Shown in pieces: positions 1-8,870 of a stretch of DNA of 64,000 bases (the first letter of the stretch is position 1; each line of letters starts with the position of its first letter). The notes under the pieces were generated by a model, which was not told where the DNA came from, made no database searches, and saw only the letters and a program-made list of their open reading frames with translations. The DNA lies in the NCBI GenBank assembly GCA_007693585.1, contig REDH01000081.1:29783-93782 (forward strand). The letters run 5' to 3'. Position numbers and translations under genes: made by a program. This DNA comes from Deltaproteobacteria bacterium. GTDB taxonomy: Bacteria; Myxococcota_A; Bradymonadia; REDH01.

Positions 1-965
1 ATGGACCCGTCGCCGGGGGGTGCGGGTTCCGTGGGTTCGGGGGTGGTATCGGGCGCTGGCGCGCAGTAGGCATTGCCCTGCCCGATGGGCCGACACTCGT
101 ATCCTGTTCGGCAGTCCGAGGCGCCGCTGCAGATGCGCACGCAGAGGTTCGGCGCGTTCTGCCGGGTGAGGCACCGGTTGTCGAACTCTTCGCCGGAGGC
201 GTCTTCGCGGGCGCAGTCGGTGAACCGGGCGCATCCCGCGGTTGTGCAGTATCCACCGGGCCACTCGGGATGCTGGAGGCAGGTGCCTCCGATGCAGTCC
301 GAGTCCACCTGGCAGGCCTCGCCATCGACCCGCGGGGTATCCGTAGGCGACGGCTCGGTGACGGGAGGCGTGCCCGTGACCGGTGGTTCGTCGGTGATCG
401 GCGGCGGATCGGTGACGGGAGGCGTGCCCGTGACCGGAGGTTCCGCGTCCGTGGGACGCGGATCGGGCGGCGTATCGTCCGCCGGGACGCACACGCTGGT
501 TCCTCCGATTCCGCGCGCGTCACAGACATAGCCGTTGCGGCAGTCGCTCGTGGCCTCGCACGTCCGTGCGCACCATGGCAGCTCGGTGACGTCGATCACG
601 AGACAGGCCGACGGGGCTTCGCCTGGGTTGCAGTCGGCCGACGGGTTGGTACAGGGATTTGCGGAGCAGTACCCGCCCGCCCACCCGCCACCCCGGATGC
701 AGACCCCCCCTGCGCACTGCTCGTCCGAGGAGCAGGAAGCGCCGTCCGCCCTTCCCTCGCCCGCTGGCGGAGCGATGGGGCCGGCGGAGGTTCCACCGGG
801 GGTGCCCGATTCCGGGTCGTCCGAAACACTCGAGCCTGGTTCGACCTCCTCCGGCTCATCGCCCTGAACGGCATCGGTGGAGCCGCACCCGCTGACTGCG
901 CTGCCCGCGACGAACAGCAGGAAGGGAAGGGACAGCCAGAAAGACGAGTTCGGTCGTTGCATCAT
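1..965 (-). CDS. Cys-rich repeat lipoprotein (partial, C-terminus beyond left edge)
   Basis: Open frame of about 321 codons that runs off the left edge without a stop. Two ATG codons lie in tandem at 965 and 962. An AAGGAG at 974-969 is better spaced for 962. The N-terminus is a hydrophobic signal ending in a lipobox (AVSGC), so this is probably a lipoprotein exported across the inner membrane. The mature protein has an acidic linker, then two copies of a module of about 90 residues with regularly spaced cysteines and a C-x3-6-DC pattern. A Pro/Thr-rich linker of PPVTGTPPVT-type repeats joins them. Such Cys-rich surface lipoproteins are common in Myxococcota, with unknown roles. No catalytic motif seen. 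It is divergent from the lipoprotein at 1345. Confidence 0.8.
   Translation of the reverse strand, partial: MMQRPNSSFWLSLPFLLFVAGSAVSGCGSTDAVQGDEPEEVEPGSSVSDDPESGTPGGTSAGPIAPPAGEGRADGASCSSDEQCAGGVCIRGGGWAGGYCSANPCTNPSADCNPGEAPSACLVIDVTELPWCARTCEATSDCRNGYVCDARGIGGTSVCVPADDTPPDPRPTDAEPPVTGTPPVTDPPPITDEPPVTGTPPVTEPSPTDTPRVDGEACQVDSDCIGGTCLQHPEWPGGYCTTAGCARFTDCAREDASGEEFDNRCLTRQNAPNLCVRICSGASDCRTGYECRPIGQGNAYCAPAPDTTPEPTEPAPPGDGS
355..437. repeat. Direct repeat inside the Cys-rich lipoprotein gene
   Basis: A 29-base stretch at 355-383 recurs exactly at 409-437, a period of 54 bases. It encodes the PPVTGTPPVT linker on the minus strand. The period is a multiple of three, so copy-number change would lengthen or shorten the linker without breaking the frame. 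Confidence 0.8.
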
Positions 966-1344
966 GCACTCCTTGGGCGAGTCGAGCCGGCGTGCCGGCC
1001 GGGCGAGAGTATGACGCCTTCCCGGTCAGGGAGCAAGGGACCCTGCCGGAGGGGTCGTGCGGTCTGCCTCGTGCGGCCACGCGCCGCCGTCAGAGGAGTG
1101 CGGACCGGGCGACGTCCTCCCGACGAACACCCAGGCCCCCTGTCCCGGCGCATTATCGGGTCCGGCCCGGAGCCCCGATGAGCATCGGTCCCTGGCCGAA
1201 ACGCGGAGCGGGCGAGGTCTCGCCTTGACGTGGCCACAGGAATGTGCGTTGCTCCCACGCCGTTGTGAGTCGCGTTCCGTCAGAGGTGCGGCCCCACAGG
1301 CCCGTGCCCCGGACTCCAGACCCTCCCCCTCAGCCAGAGGCCCC
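966..1344. other. Divergent intergenic region, 379 bp
   Basis: Separates the minus-strand Cys-rich lipoprotein from the plus-strand lipoprotein trio, so it must hold promoters for both. A near-repeat of CCGTCAGAGG followed by TGCGG occurs at about 1087 and 1277. I see no convincing sigma-70 box, RNA gene or terminator. Confidence 0.4.
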
Positions 1345-2046
1345 ATGACCGCTCGCTTCCTTTTCCAGTTCCTGCTCCTCGCGCTTCTCGGCTCGGCCGT
1401 GGCCCTCGGCGCGTGCAACCGTGACTCCGACGCCCCGGAGGCTTCGGACGAAGCCGCCGAGGCCCCCGAAGCGGAAGGTGAAGCCGCGGAAGAGGCTGCG
1501 GACGAAATCGCCGCCGCTGGGGAAGGCGAAGGCGCCGACCCCGCCGCCGCCCCCGGGCAACCCGAGGATCTCGACCTTGCCCAGCTCCTGGGTGCCGACG
1601 GCGCCGGAGAAGCGCCGCCGGCCCACGCCTTCGCCGAGGGCGGAACCGAGGTGACCGCCAGCGACTTCAACCTCGTGGGCTCCTGGGGCATGGATGTCCA
1701 GGCCATGACCGAAGCCGCGCTCGAGAGCGCTCCCGAGGACATGACGGAAGAGATGCGCATGCAGCTCGAGATGCAGGCCGCGATGGCCCAGATGATGCAG
1801 ATGTCCTTCGAGTTCCGCGATGAGACCAACGTGAACATCCGGATCAGCATGATGGGCGAGACGCAGGAAGAAGCCGGCACCTACGAGGTCGTGTCGCGCG
1901 AGGGCAACGTCATTGCCATCCGCATGGCCGCCACGGACCCCGAGGCGGGCATGGAGGCCGAGACCGCCGAGTTCACCATCGTGAACTCGAACACGCTCCG
2001 GGCCGAAGAGGATGGCCAGGCCCTCATCCTGCGCCGTCTGCAGTAG
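1345..2046 (+). CDS. Lipoprotein, paralog 1 of tandem trio
   Basis: Predicted 233-residue lipoprotein. I chose the ATG at 1345 because it directly precedes a signal peptide ending in a lipobox (ALGAC, Cys24). The frame is open further upstream, but that stretch shows no signal. After a long Ala/Glu/Pro-rich low-complexity linker (about 27-110) comes a domain of about 120 residues. It starts GSWGMD, has a Met-rich amphipathic helix, then beta-strand-like segments, and ends ILRRLQ. The same domain occurs in the next two genes. It resembles small lipocalin-like or copper-resistance-type beta folds only in general pattern; I do not recognise a named family. The Met-rich helix could bind metal, which is speculation. 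Confidence 0.8.
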   Translation: MTARFLFQFLLLALLGSAVALGACNRDSDAPEASDEAAEAPEAEGEAAEEAADEIAAAGEGEGADPAAAPGQPEDLDLAQLLGADGAGEAPPAHAFAEGGTEVTASDFNLVGSWGMDVQAMTEAALESAPEDMTEEMRMQLEMQAAMAQMMQMSFEFRDETNVNIRISMMGETQEEAGTYEVVSREGNVIAIRMAATDPEAGMEAETAEFTIVNSNTLRAEEDGQALILRRLQ

Positions 2047-2151
2047 GCGCCGGGCGCATCGCCCACCCGTCCGAACAGGACCCACTCGCGCCCGCCCGGA
2101 ACCCCCCGGCGGGCGCCCGCGTTCTTGCCCCACCCCAGACCACGGAACCGA

Positions 2152-2781
2152 ATGCGCACCACGCTGCTCCCGATTCTGTCCATCACCCTCGTGCTCGGCG
2201 CCTGCGGAGGTCCGCAGCACGCCGAAGTCCCCTCGGCCGAAGCATCCGACACGGACGCGATCGCCCCCATCCAGCACACGGAGCCCGCACCGATCGGCCA
2301 CCCCGAGCCCACTGCGGAGAACCCACCGGTCCATGGAGACTTCCCTCCACCGCTTCCTCCGCCGGACTTCGCGACGGACGGAGCGCCCGTCGACGCCGCC
2401 GACTTCGTGCTCTTCGGCACCTGGGGCATGGATACGGTCGCCATGATCGACCATGCCTTGAACGACATGCCCGACGACATCCCGGAGGAGATCCGCATGG
2501 AGATGGAGATGCAGCGTTCCATCGCCGAGCGGATGCACATGTCGTTCGAGTTCCGGGAAGATGGCGAAGTCGAAGTCACGGTGTCGATGATGGAAGAGAC
2601 GCAGTCCGAGGGCGGCGTCTACGAAGTGACCTCCCGCCAGGGAGAGTCCATCTCCATCACGATGGCTCCGGCCGACGAAACCCAGGACACCGAGACCATC
2701 GTATTCACGATCGCGGACTCGAACACACTGGTGTCCCTGGACGAGGACGGGATGGTTCTCATCCTCCGCAGACTCCAGTAG
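2152..2781 (+). CDS. Lipoprotein, paralog 2 of tandem trio
   Basis: Predicted 209-residue lipoprotein with ATG at 2152 and lipobox VLGAC (Cys18). A Pro/Glu-rich linker leads to a domain starting GTWGMD. This aligns along its whole length with the C-terminal domain of the gene before it: Met-rich helix, MSFEFRE, MMEETQ, YEV, FTI.DSNTL and a terminal ILRRLQ. It lies 105 bp after paralog 1 and 10 bp before paralog 3, same strand, so the three are probably cotranscribed. Function unknown. The conserved domain with divergent linkers suggests duplication followed by linker drift. Confidence 0.8.
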   Translation: MRTTLLPILSITLVLGACGGPQHAEVPSAEASDTDAIAPIQHTEPAPIGHPEPTAENPPVHGDFPPPLPPPDFATDGAPVDAADFVLFGTWGMDTVAMIDHALNDMPDDIPEEIRMEMEMQRSIAERMHMSFEFREDGEVEVTVSMMEETQSEGGVYEVTSRQGESISITMAPADETQDTETIVFTIADSNTLVSLDEDGMVLILRRLQ

Positions 2782-2791
2782 GACGCTGAAC

Positions 2792-3292
2792 ATGAGAAAT
2801 GGATTCCGAAACAAGTGTGCGGCAGGTGCGATGCACATCCTGCTGGTCCTCATGCCGGCGTGCGCCGGGACCGGGCCACCCACGACCGACGGGGTCCGCG
2901 GCGCTGACACCGCCGAAGACGCGCCCGAGCCGATCGATGCCAGCACCGTGGACCTGGCCGGCACGTGGCAGCTCGACATGCAGGAGGCGGTCCGCAACGA
3001 CCCGCTGCTCGACCCCGAGCAGCGAGCCCATCTCGAATCCCTGGGGCCCGACCTCGTCGTGGTGATGAATCTCCATCCGGATCGGTCGATGGACCTGACC
3101 ACCCGAATGGGAGATCAGGAGAGGACGGTCTCGGGAACGTGGTCCGTGGCCGAGACCCGCGGCCCCTACGTGGTGCTGCTCCTCGAGGAGCCGGAGGAAG
3201 GCACCCAGGCCATCGCACTGCGCCTGCTCGACGAGAACTCCGCGCGCACCGAGCTCGGCGAGGTGATCATGACGCTTCATCGGCGACGCTGA
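2792..3292 (+). CDS. Lipoprotein, paralog 3 of tandem trio (most diverged)
   Basis: 166 residues. The N-terminus MRNGFRNKCAAGAMHILLVL followed by MPAC looks like a lipoprotein signal with the Cys at residue 24. The spacing is slightly atypical. The mature part keeps the GTWQLDM start, an acidic helix, a beta-rich middle and a basic ending (LHRRR), matching the layout of the two upstream paralogs but with low identity and few methionines. It begins 10 bp after the preceding stop, consistent with one operon. Function unknown. Confidence 0.72.
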   Translation: MRNGFRNKCAAGAMHILLVLMPACAGTGPPTTDGVRGADTAEDAPEPIDASTVDLAGTWQLDMQEAVRNDPLLDPEQRAHLESLGPDLVVVMNLHPDRSMDLTTRMGDQERTVSGTWSVAETRGPYVVLLLEEPEEGTQAIALRLLDENSARTELGEVIMTLHRRR

Positions 3293-3456
3293 ACGACGGC
3301 GCGCCCCGGTTCGCCCGAGACCAACGGACGCACCCAGCCTGACGATCCGAAGCGAGGGCGCTCGCGTCGCCATTGACGACGATTCGGGGCACGCGCAGAC
3401 TGGCCGGCGAGCCGCAGGGCCCTGCAGGACGCCACCACAAGACGCGAGGAATCACC

Positions 3457-3912
3457 ATGGCCTGGATCGAAGGAACGCACGAGGAGACGAGAACCATCGC
3501 CGCCCCCGAGGAGAAGGTCCTCGCGTGGTTCGCTGACCCCGCCGTGTTTCGGGAAGCGATGGCCCAGGTGGAGACCGCGGAAGAAATCCGGGCCGGAGTC
3601 TACCGCTGGATCCTTCAGGAGAAGAACGAGAAGGGCATCCGGTTCCGTCCGGACTACACCGTTGCCTACCAGAGGGACGGAAACACGGTGACCTGGCACC
3701 CGGAGGGTGGCAACATGAAGAGCAGCGGCCGGTGCGCCGTGCGACGAATCGACGATGCACGGTCGGAGATTCAGTACCGGGAGACCATCGCCGTCGACCT
3801 GCCGATCCCGCGGCTCATGGCCAAGGTGTTCTCACCCATCGTGGCGCGGGAAATCCGCGGGGGTGTCGTGGAATATCTCGACCTCTCCCAGGCCGCACTG
3901 GAGCGTTCCTGA
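3457..3912 (+). CDS. SRPBCC / polyketide-cyclase-like protein
   Basis: 151 residues, starting at ATG 3457 behind a GAGG-containing ribosome site. The longer upstream frame has no homology-like content. It begins with the pattern typical of START/SRPBCC proteins: a beta strand with THEETRTIAAPEEKVLAWFADPAVF, then alternating strands and a long C-terminal helix. Members of this superfamily hold hydrophobic ligands in a helix-grip cavity. No catalytic residues can be assigned. Probably cytoplasmic, as no signal is visible. It lies 102 bp upstream of the RND-type exporter, so a lipid- or hydrophobe-related link is possible but unproven. Confidence 0.75.
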   Translation: MAWIEGTHEETRTIAAPEEKVLAWFADPAVFREAMAQVETAEEIRAGVYRWILQEKNEKGIRFRPDYTVAYQRDGNTVTWHPEGGNMKSSGRCAVRRIDDARSEIQYRETIAVDLPIPRLMAKVFSPIVAREIRGGVVEYLDLSQAALERS

Positions 3913-4014
3913 GTTCCAACCGGTCCGGAACAGAACCTCCGGCCCGACCCGCTCGCCGTCCCGCACGCTCCCGCTCCCCGATGTGACGACGTCGTTCGCA
4001 AGCGAAGCCCCGGC

Positions 4015-6330
4015 GTGGATCCCGTGACAAGCCTCCCCTCCCGACTCGCGCGCTGGGTGCCCCGCTTTCGCGTCCCGATCATGGCACTCATCCTCGTGCT
4101 CGGGTTGATCGGCGCGTCGCTGGTTCCACGTATCGAGGGAGAGTTCAGCCCTCAGGCCCTCTTCGCCAGCTTCCCCGAGGAGGAAGCCTTCGCCCAGCTC
4201 TTCATCGAGCGATACGGAAGCGCGGAGAACACGCTCCTCATCGTGGTTCGCTCGGATGACCTCTTTGCGCCGGAGCGACTGGCGTGGCTCTGGACAACGG
4301 GCGAGCGCATCCGGGCCATGGACGGGGTCGAGCGAGTCCAGTCCATCGTGCACTCTCCCCTGCCCCGCTCGGAAGGAGATGCCACGGTCTCGTTCTCTCC
4401 CCTCCTCGACGGGCCCGATGTCACACCCGAGCAGTCTGACCGGGTCCGCGCGGCGGTCACCCCCATGCGCTCCACCCGCGGCGCGCTCCTGAGCGACACG
4501 GGCCGACTGGCCATTCTCGCCGTCGTGCTCGACCGCGAGCGCCGACAGGTGGCGGAGATCACACCGTGGGTCGAGGACATCCGTGCAGCGGTCGACGCAA
4601 CTCCGCCGCCGGAAGGAATGTCCCACTTCTTCGCTGGGCTACCCCACATCCGCGTCCATGTCGTCGGGCGGCTGATCGGAGACCAGCTCGTTCTCATCCC
4701 ACTCGCCGGCCTGATCAACCTGATCTTCCTCTTCGCCGCCTTTCGCTGGGTGCCCGGCGTCGTGCTGCCCCTGACCGCCGTCGGTCTGACCCTTTGCTTC
4801 CTTCTCGCCGGGATGGTCCTGGCCGAGGAACGCTTCAACCTCATCAACAACGTCCTCCCCACGTTGATCATCGTCATCGGGATCAGCGACTCGATCCATC
4901 TCATCAACCGATACCGGGAGGAGATCCGGGCCGGAGAGCACCAGGAGCGGGCGATCCGGACAACCGTGCGCACCATGGCGAGCGCCTGCTTCTTCACGTC
5001 CGTGACCACCGCCGTGGGCTTCGGCTCGCTGCTCGTCAGCCAGACCGAACTCCTGCAACGATTCGGGGTCACCGCAGCAATGGGCGTCCTCACGGCCTAT
5101 CTCGTGACGATTCTGTTCCTCCCGGCCGCACTGACCTGGTTTCGCCCCCCACGGCATCTTCCCCGCCGCGGCGAGGATGGCATCATCGAAGCGTTCGCCG
5201 TCCGCACCCATCACCTTGCACTTCGATTCCCACGGCTGATCGTCGGCGTCAGCTCCGTGGTGCTCGTGCTGGCCGCCATCACCGGGAGCCGCGTGGTGGT
5301 CGACTCGTCGCTCCTTGAACTGTTCGACAAGGACGACCCGATCCACATCCAGACACGCCTCCTCGAGGACGAACTGGGCGGCGTCCTGTCCTTCGATCTG
5401 GCGCTCCACACCGAGCGGCCGGGAGGGTTCGAGGAACCCGACATGCTGCACCGTGCCGAGGACCTCGCGCGCTGGATCGAGGAGAGCGAAGGGGTCATCG
5501 AAGCACGAATGTGGACCGATCTCCTGCGCGACATGCGCTCGGCGTGGACCGGCTCGCTCGAGGCCGGTGACGAACCCTTCTCGAGCCGAGCCCAGATCGC
5601 ACAGCTCTCCCTGCTCATGGCGGACGGTTCGGACGATCCGTCCTCGACATGGGTGACTCCTGACCGCTCCGAGCTGCGCATCAACGTCCGCTCCGCCGAC
5701 CGCGGGAGCCGCGCGATGATCGCCGCGGTTACCGCCATCGAGGACGCCTTTTCCGAGCGATTCCCTGATGACATCGCCACGATGCGCTTCTCCGGCGACA
5801 GTTACCTCGCCTCCCTCGGACTCGACCTGCTCATCCGCGATCTGATCGGCAGCATCGCCATGGCCTTCGGATTCATCTTCATCATTCTCCTCATCCTGTT
5901 CCGCAGTCTCCGGCTCGGCCTGATCGCCTTCCCGCCCAACGTCATCCCCCTCATCCTGACCCTGGGCTACATGGCGTTGCGCGACATCCCGCTGAATTCC
6001 ACCACGCTCATCATCTTCAGCGTGAGCCTCGGTCTCGCCGTCGACAACACCATCCACGTCGTCACCCGCTACCTTGACGAACGAAGGGAGGGGAAACATC
6101 GGGACGAGGCGCTGGAGGCCGTTGCGCGGGGAACCGGCCGGGCAGTGCTCGTGTCAAGCCTCCTGCTGCTCTGCGGGCTCAGCGTCGTGCTCGCCTCATC
6201 CTTCGTCCCCATTCGGCTGTTCGCCGAGCTGACTGCGCTGACCATCCTGAGCTGTGTCCTCGCCGACCTGCTCATTCTCCCCGCGCTGATTCATCAGTTC
6301 ACACCGGACGGGCGGTCGACCTCTTCCTGA
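4015..6330 (+). CDS. RND superfamily transporter (MMPL/HAE3 type)
   Basis: 771-residue inner-membrane protein with GTG start at 4015; a second GTG at 4024 is possible. It shows the two-fold repeat of the MMPL/HAE3 branch of RND transporters. Each half has one TM helix (first at about 22-40), a large extracytoplasmic domain, then a cluster of about five TM helices (about 220-400 and 610-765). Motifs such as ISDSIHLINRY and GLAVDNTIHVVTRY match the conserved TM4 segments of this family, whose acidic residues serve proton coupling. Relatives move lipids, hopanoids or hydrophobic compounds. Substrate unknown. No adaptor or outer-membrane partner adjoins it. Confidence 0.88.
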   Translation: MDPVTSLPSRLARWVPRFRVPIMALILVLGLIGASLVPRIEGEFSPQALFASFPEEEAFAQLFIERYGSAENTLLIVVRSDDLFAPERLAWLWTTGERIRAMDGVERVQSIVHSPLPRSEGDATVSFSPLLDGPDVTPEQSDRVRAAVTPMRSTRGALLSDTGRLAILAVVLDRERRQVAEITPWVEDIRAAVDATPPPEGMSHFFAGLPHIRVHVVGRLIGDQLVLIPLAGLINLIFLFAAFRWVPGVVLPLTAVGLTLCFLLAGMVLAEERFNLINNVLPTLIIVIGISDSIHLINRYREEIRAGEHQERAIRTTVRTMASACFFTSVTTAVGFGSLLVSQTELLQRFGVTAAMGVLTAYLVTILFLPAALTWFRPPRHLPRRGEDGIIEAFAVRTHHLALRFPRLIVGVSSVVLVLAAITGSRVVVDSSLLELFDKDDPIHIQTRLLEDELGGVLSFDLALHTERPGGFEEPDMLHRAEDLARWIEESEGVIEARMWTDLLRDMRSAWTGSLEAGDEPFSSRAQIAQLSLLMADGSDDPSSTWVTPDRSELRINVRSADRGSRAMIAAVTAIEDAFSERFPDDIATMRFSGDSYLASLGLDLLIRDLIGSIAMAFGFIFIILLILFRSLRLGLIAFPPNVIPLILTLGYMALRDIPLNSTTLIIFSVSLGLAVDNTIHVVTRYLDERREGKHRDEALEAVARGTGRAVLVSSLLLLCGLSVVLASSFVPIRLFAELTALTILSCVLADLLILPALIHQFTPDGRSTSS

Positions 6331-6352
6331 CCTTCCCAGCAGGGTGTTCCCC

Positions 6353-7213
6353 ATGGCCACGTACGTCATCGGCGACCTTCAGGGCTGTCTCGATACCCTG
6401 CAGCGTCTCCTCGACACCATCGCATTCGATCCGGCTCGCGATCATCTTCTCTTCTGCGGTGATCTCGTGAACCGGGGACCGCGCTCGCTCGACACCCTTC
6501 GTTTCGTCCGTTCGCTCTGCGAATCGGGCCACGCGGAGACCGTGCTCGGCAACCACGACCTTCACCTGCTGGCCGCCGCCGAGAACCTCCGTCCAGCCCA
6601 GCGGAGGGACACGCTGCAGGAGATCCTGGAGGCGACCGATCGAGAGGGCCTGCTGGCATGGCTCCGTACGAGACCTCTGCTGCTTCGGCGCGGCGACCTG
6701 GTTCTCGTCCATGCAGGCCTCCTCCCCTCCTGGTCCATCGAAGAGGCAAGCGCCCTCGCCAGCGAGGCCGAAGCAGTGCTGCGCGCCCGTGGTCCCGCAC
6801 CGCTGATGGGCCCGTTTCCGCCGCGCTATCACGCGAACATGGCCGCCCCCACCCGGGTTGCCATGACCGTCGCCGTGCTGACCCGAGTCCGCATGTGCTC
6901 CGCGCCCGATGAACCCGACTTCTCGTTCAAGCGACCCCCGGAGGAGGCCCCCGACGGACTCCAGCCCTGGTTCGCTCACCCGCATCCTTCATGGTCCGGA
7001 TCACGCATCGTCTTCGGACACTGGGCCGCCCTCGGGCACAGGCAACTCGACGTGGGCGTCGCGCTCGACAGCGGATGCGTATGGGGACGCACGCTCACCG
7101 CGTGGTGTCAGGAGGAGGACCGCGTGTTTCAGGTGGACGCCATCGACGCCCGGACCGGCACGGCTCTTGCGCCCGAACAACCCCAACCTAGAAAGGGCCG
7201 GACCCGGGGCTGA
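6353..7213 (+). CDS. apaH: Symmetrical bis(5'-nucleosyl)-tetraphosphatase
   Basis: 286 residues from ATG 6353; a GTG at 6344 is less likely because an AGCAGGG site at 6338-6343 fits 6353. ApaH hydrolyses Ap4A to two ADP in the cytoplasm, controlling Np4N alarmones and Np4 RNA caps. The metallophosphatase signature is complete and in order: GDLQGC near the N-terminus, GDLVNRGP, GNHD, VHAG, and a C-terminal FGHWAALG. Length fits the family. It sits 22 bp after the RND transporter and 71 bp before slyD on the same strand. Confidence 0.95.
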   Translation: MATYVIGDLQGCLDTLQRLLDTIAFDPARDHLLFCGDLVNRGPRSLDTLRFVRSLCESGHAETVLGNHDLHLLAAAENLRPAQRRDTLQEILEATDREGLLAWLRTRPLLLRRGDLVLVHAGLLPSWSIEEASALASEAEAVLRARGPAPLMGPFPPRYHANMAAPTRVAMTVAVLTRVRMCSAPDEPDFSFKRPPEEAPDGLQPWFAHPHPSWSGSRIVFGHWAALGHRQLDVGVALDSGCVWGRTLTAWCQEEDRVFQVDAIDARTGTALAPEQPQPRKGRTRG

Positions 7214-7284
7214 CAGACGACGCTCGGCCCGTCCTTCTTCGAACATGCTGCACGAACGCCGCGACATCCACAGGAGTACCCCAC

Positions 7285-7782
7285 ATGAACCAGACCGTTG
7301 CCACCGACCTCGTCATTGGTGTGTCCTACACGCTCCGCGACCGCGACGGTCAGGTTCTCGACGAGGCCGATGAGTCCGATCCGCTCTACTACCTTCACGG
7401 ACATGACAACCTCCTCCCGCGAGTGGAGGAGCAGATGGCCGGACTGACCATCGGCGACTCGAAGTCGTTCGAGATTCCAGCCGCCGACGGCTACGGGGAG
7501 CACGACGCCAACGCGTTCCAGCAGATCGACCGCTCGCACCTGCCTCCCGATCCGGAGCCGGAGGAGGGCATGGCGCTCATGGCCGACTTCGGCATGGGAC
7601 CACAGCCCTACCGCATCACCCGCGTGACCAGCGACAACGTGACCATCGATCTGAACCACCCCCTCGCCGGGGTCGACCTGCACTTCACGATGAAGGTCCT
7701 CGCCATTCGGGCGGCCACCGACGAAGAGATCGAGCACGGACATGCCCACGGGCCGGATGGATCCCACGGGCATCATCACTGA
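7285..7782 (+). CDS. slyD: FKBP-type peptidyl-prolyl isomerase, SlyD family
   Basis: 165 residues, cytoplasmic. It has the SlyD arrangement: an FKBP half with YTLRDRDGQVLDE and YLHGHDNLLPRVEEQMAGL, an inserted chaperone (IF) domain (DGYGEHDANAFQQI...), then return to the FKBP fold (DLNHPLAGVDLHFTMKV). The C-terminus is His-rich (HGHAHGPDGSHGHHH). This is the nickel/zinc-binding tail of SlyD, involved in metal delivery and protein folding. Start at ATG 7285 is supported by an AGGAG about 10 bases upstream. Convergent with the TPR gene downstream. Confidence 0.95.
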   Translation: MNQTVATDLVIGVSYTLRDRDGQVLDEADESDPLYYLHGHDNLLPRVEEQMAGLTIGDSKSFEIPAADGYGEHDANAFQQIDRSHLPPDPEPEEGMALMADFGMGPQPYRITRVTSDNVTIDLNHPLAGVDLHFTMKVLAIRAATDEEIEHGHAHGPDGSHGHHH

Positions 7783-8014
7783 CCCTCGGGCCGACGTGCG
7801 GTGTTGACCGTCCCGGCCTCATGAATGCGTGAGCCCACAGCATGCATCGATCCGCCAGGCCGGGACTCGGGAGGTGTCTACCGTCTCCAGCCTGCGGCTG
7901 CCTGAGGAAGCCACGGCACGTCCGCCCCAACCGTGCGGCGCGCCGAAGACTCTACCCCCCGGTTCCGTTTGCGAGCACGCTTCGGCCAACCCCCGGTCTG
8001 GAGGTCCGGCGAAG
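7783..8014. other. Convergent intergenic region
   Basis: 232 bp between the ends of slyD (+) and the TPR gene (-). I looked for an intrinsic terminator and found no stable GC hairpin followed by a T-run on either strand. Nothing else recognisable. Confidence 0.35.
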
Positions 8015-8866
8015 CTACCAGCCTGCCTGCCAGAGCAGTCCGGCGTGCCCCGGACCCACCACGGGAAGCAGTCGCGCGCCCTGATCCTGACCGTCGCTGC
8101 TGCCGGCTTCGGCGTTGCGGCCGCTCATGGCGAAGGTGACGACCGCAAGGCCGATTGCGCTCGCAGCCGCCAAACCGAATGCCACGTCCGCTCCGAGAGC
8201 AAGGTTTCGTTCCTCTGATCGAATCACCTCGTGCGACGTCGGGCACAATCGTTCGGGACTGCAGGCGCCCTCGAGCATGTCCCTGCGGTCGCGGGCCTGA
8301 AGACCGAGGATGATGCCTGTCGTCACGCCCCCGACGGTCAACGCGCCGAGCCCGATCTGGAGCGCGCCCTTCGTTCCGACACCTCCACCGCGGGTGTCTT
8401 CGGACGCGGAACGCGAGTCCACGGCCGATGGGGCCGAGGGCGCCTCCGGCTGGGCATCGACGCGGGCAGCCCTCTGTTCCTCGAGTCGGCGCTCCATGTT
8501 CCGAATTCGTCGGTCGATGGTCTCGCGCTCATCGGAAGTCGCGAAGGCCCGATAGCGGTTCAGGTACGACAGCGCCTGTTCCAGATCGCCGAGCCGCTCG
8601 TGCGCGTTGGCGATGTTGAACAGCAGCAGCGGCGCGCTCGAAAGTCGGAAAGCCTCCTCCCACGCGATGATGGACTCCTCGAACTGTCCCTCTTCGTACA
8701 GGATCGCGCCGTTCTCGAACAGCTCCCGTGCGCGCTGCTGGTTGCGGGCATCTTCCTCGGGCTGCTCCACCTGGTCCTCGGCTGCCGCGGCTGACGGGTC
8801 CACCACCGGGCCCAGAATCAGAAGTAGCGCAAGCGCGAAGAGGGATCTGTTCGAGACGGTCTTCAC
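8015..8866 (-). CDS. TPR-domain envelope protein
   Basis: 283 residues with a GTG start at 8866, preceded by GGGAG. A signal peptide (about 1-28, hydrophobic LFALALLLILG then AAAA) is followed by tetratricopeptide repeats (about 45-115: ARELFENGAILYEEGQFEES, NIANAHERLGDLEQALSYLN). After an acidic linker come two Gly/Ala-rich hydrophobic segments (about 180-205 and 225-247), probably membrane spans. This architecture (signal, TPR, linker, two TM) recurs beside Ser/Thr kinases in Myxococcota. It starts 4 bp after the stop of the upstream kinase-like gene, so the two are cotranscribed and probably function together in a signalling or scaffold complex. Confidence 0.8.
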   Translation of the reverse strand: MKTVSNRSLFALALLLILGPVVDPSAAAAEDQVEQPEEDARNQQRARELFENGAILYEEGQFEESIIAWEEAFRLSSAPLLLFNIANAHERLGDLEQALSYLNRYRAFATSDERETIDRRIRNMERRLEEQRAARVDAQPEAPSAPSAVDSRSASEDTRGGGVGTKGALQIGLGALTVGGVTTGIILGLQARDRRDMLEGACSPERLCPTSHEVIRSEERNLALGADVAFGLAAASAIGLAVVTFAMSGRNAEAGSSDGQDQGARLLPVVGPGHAGLLWQAGW

Positions 8867-8870
8867 GGCG

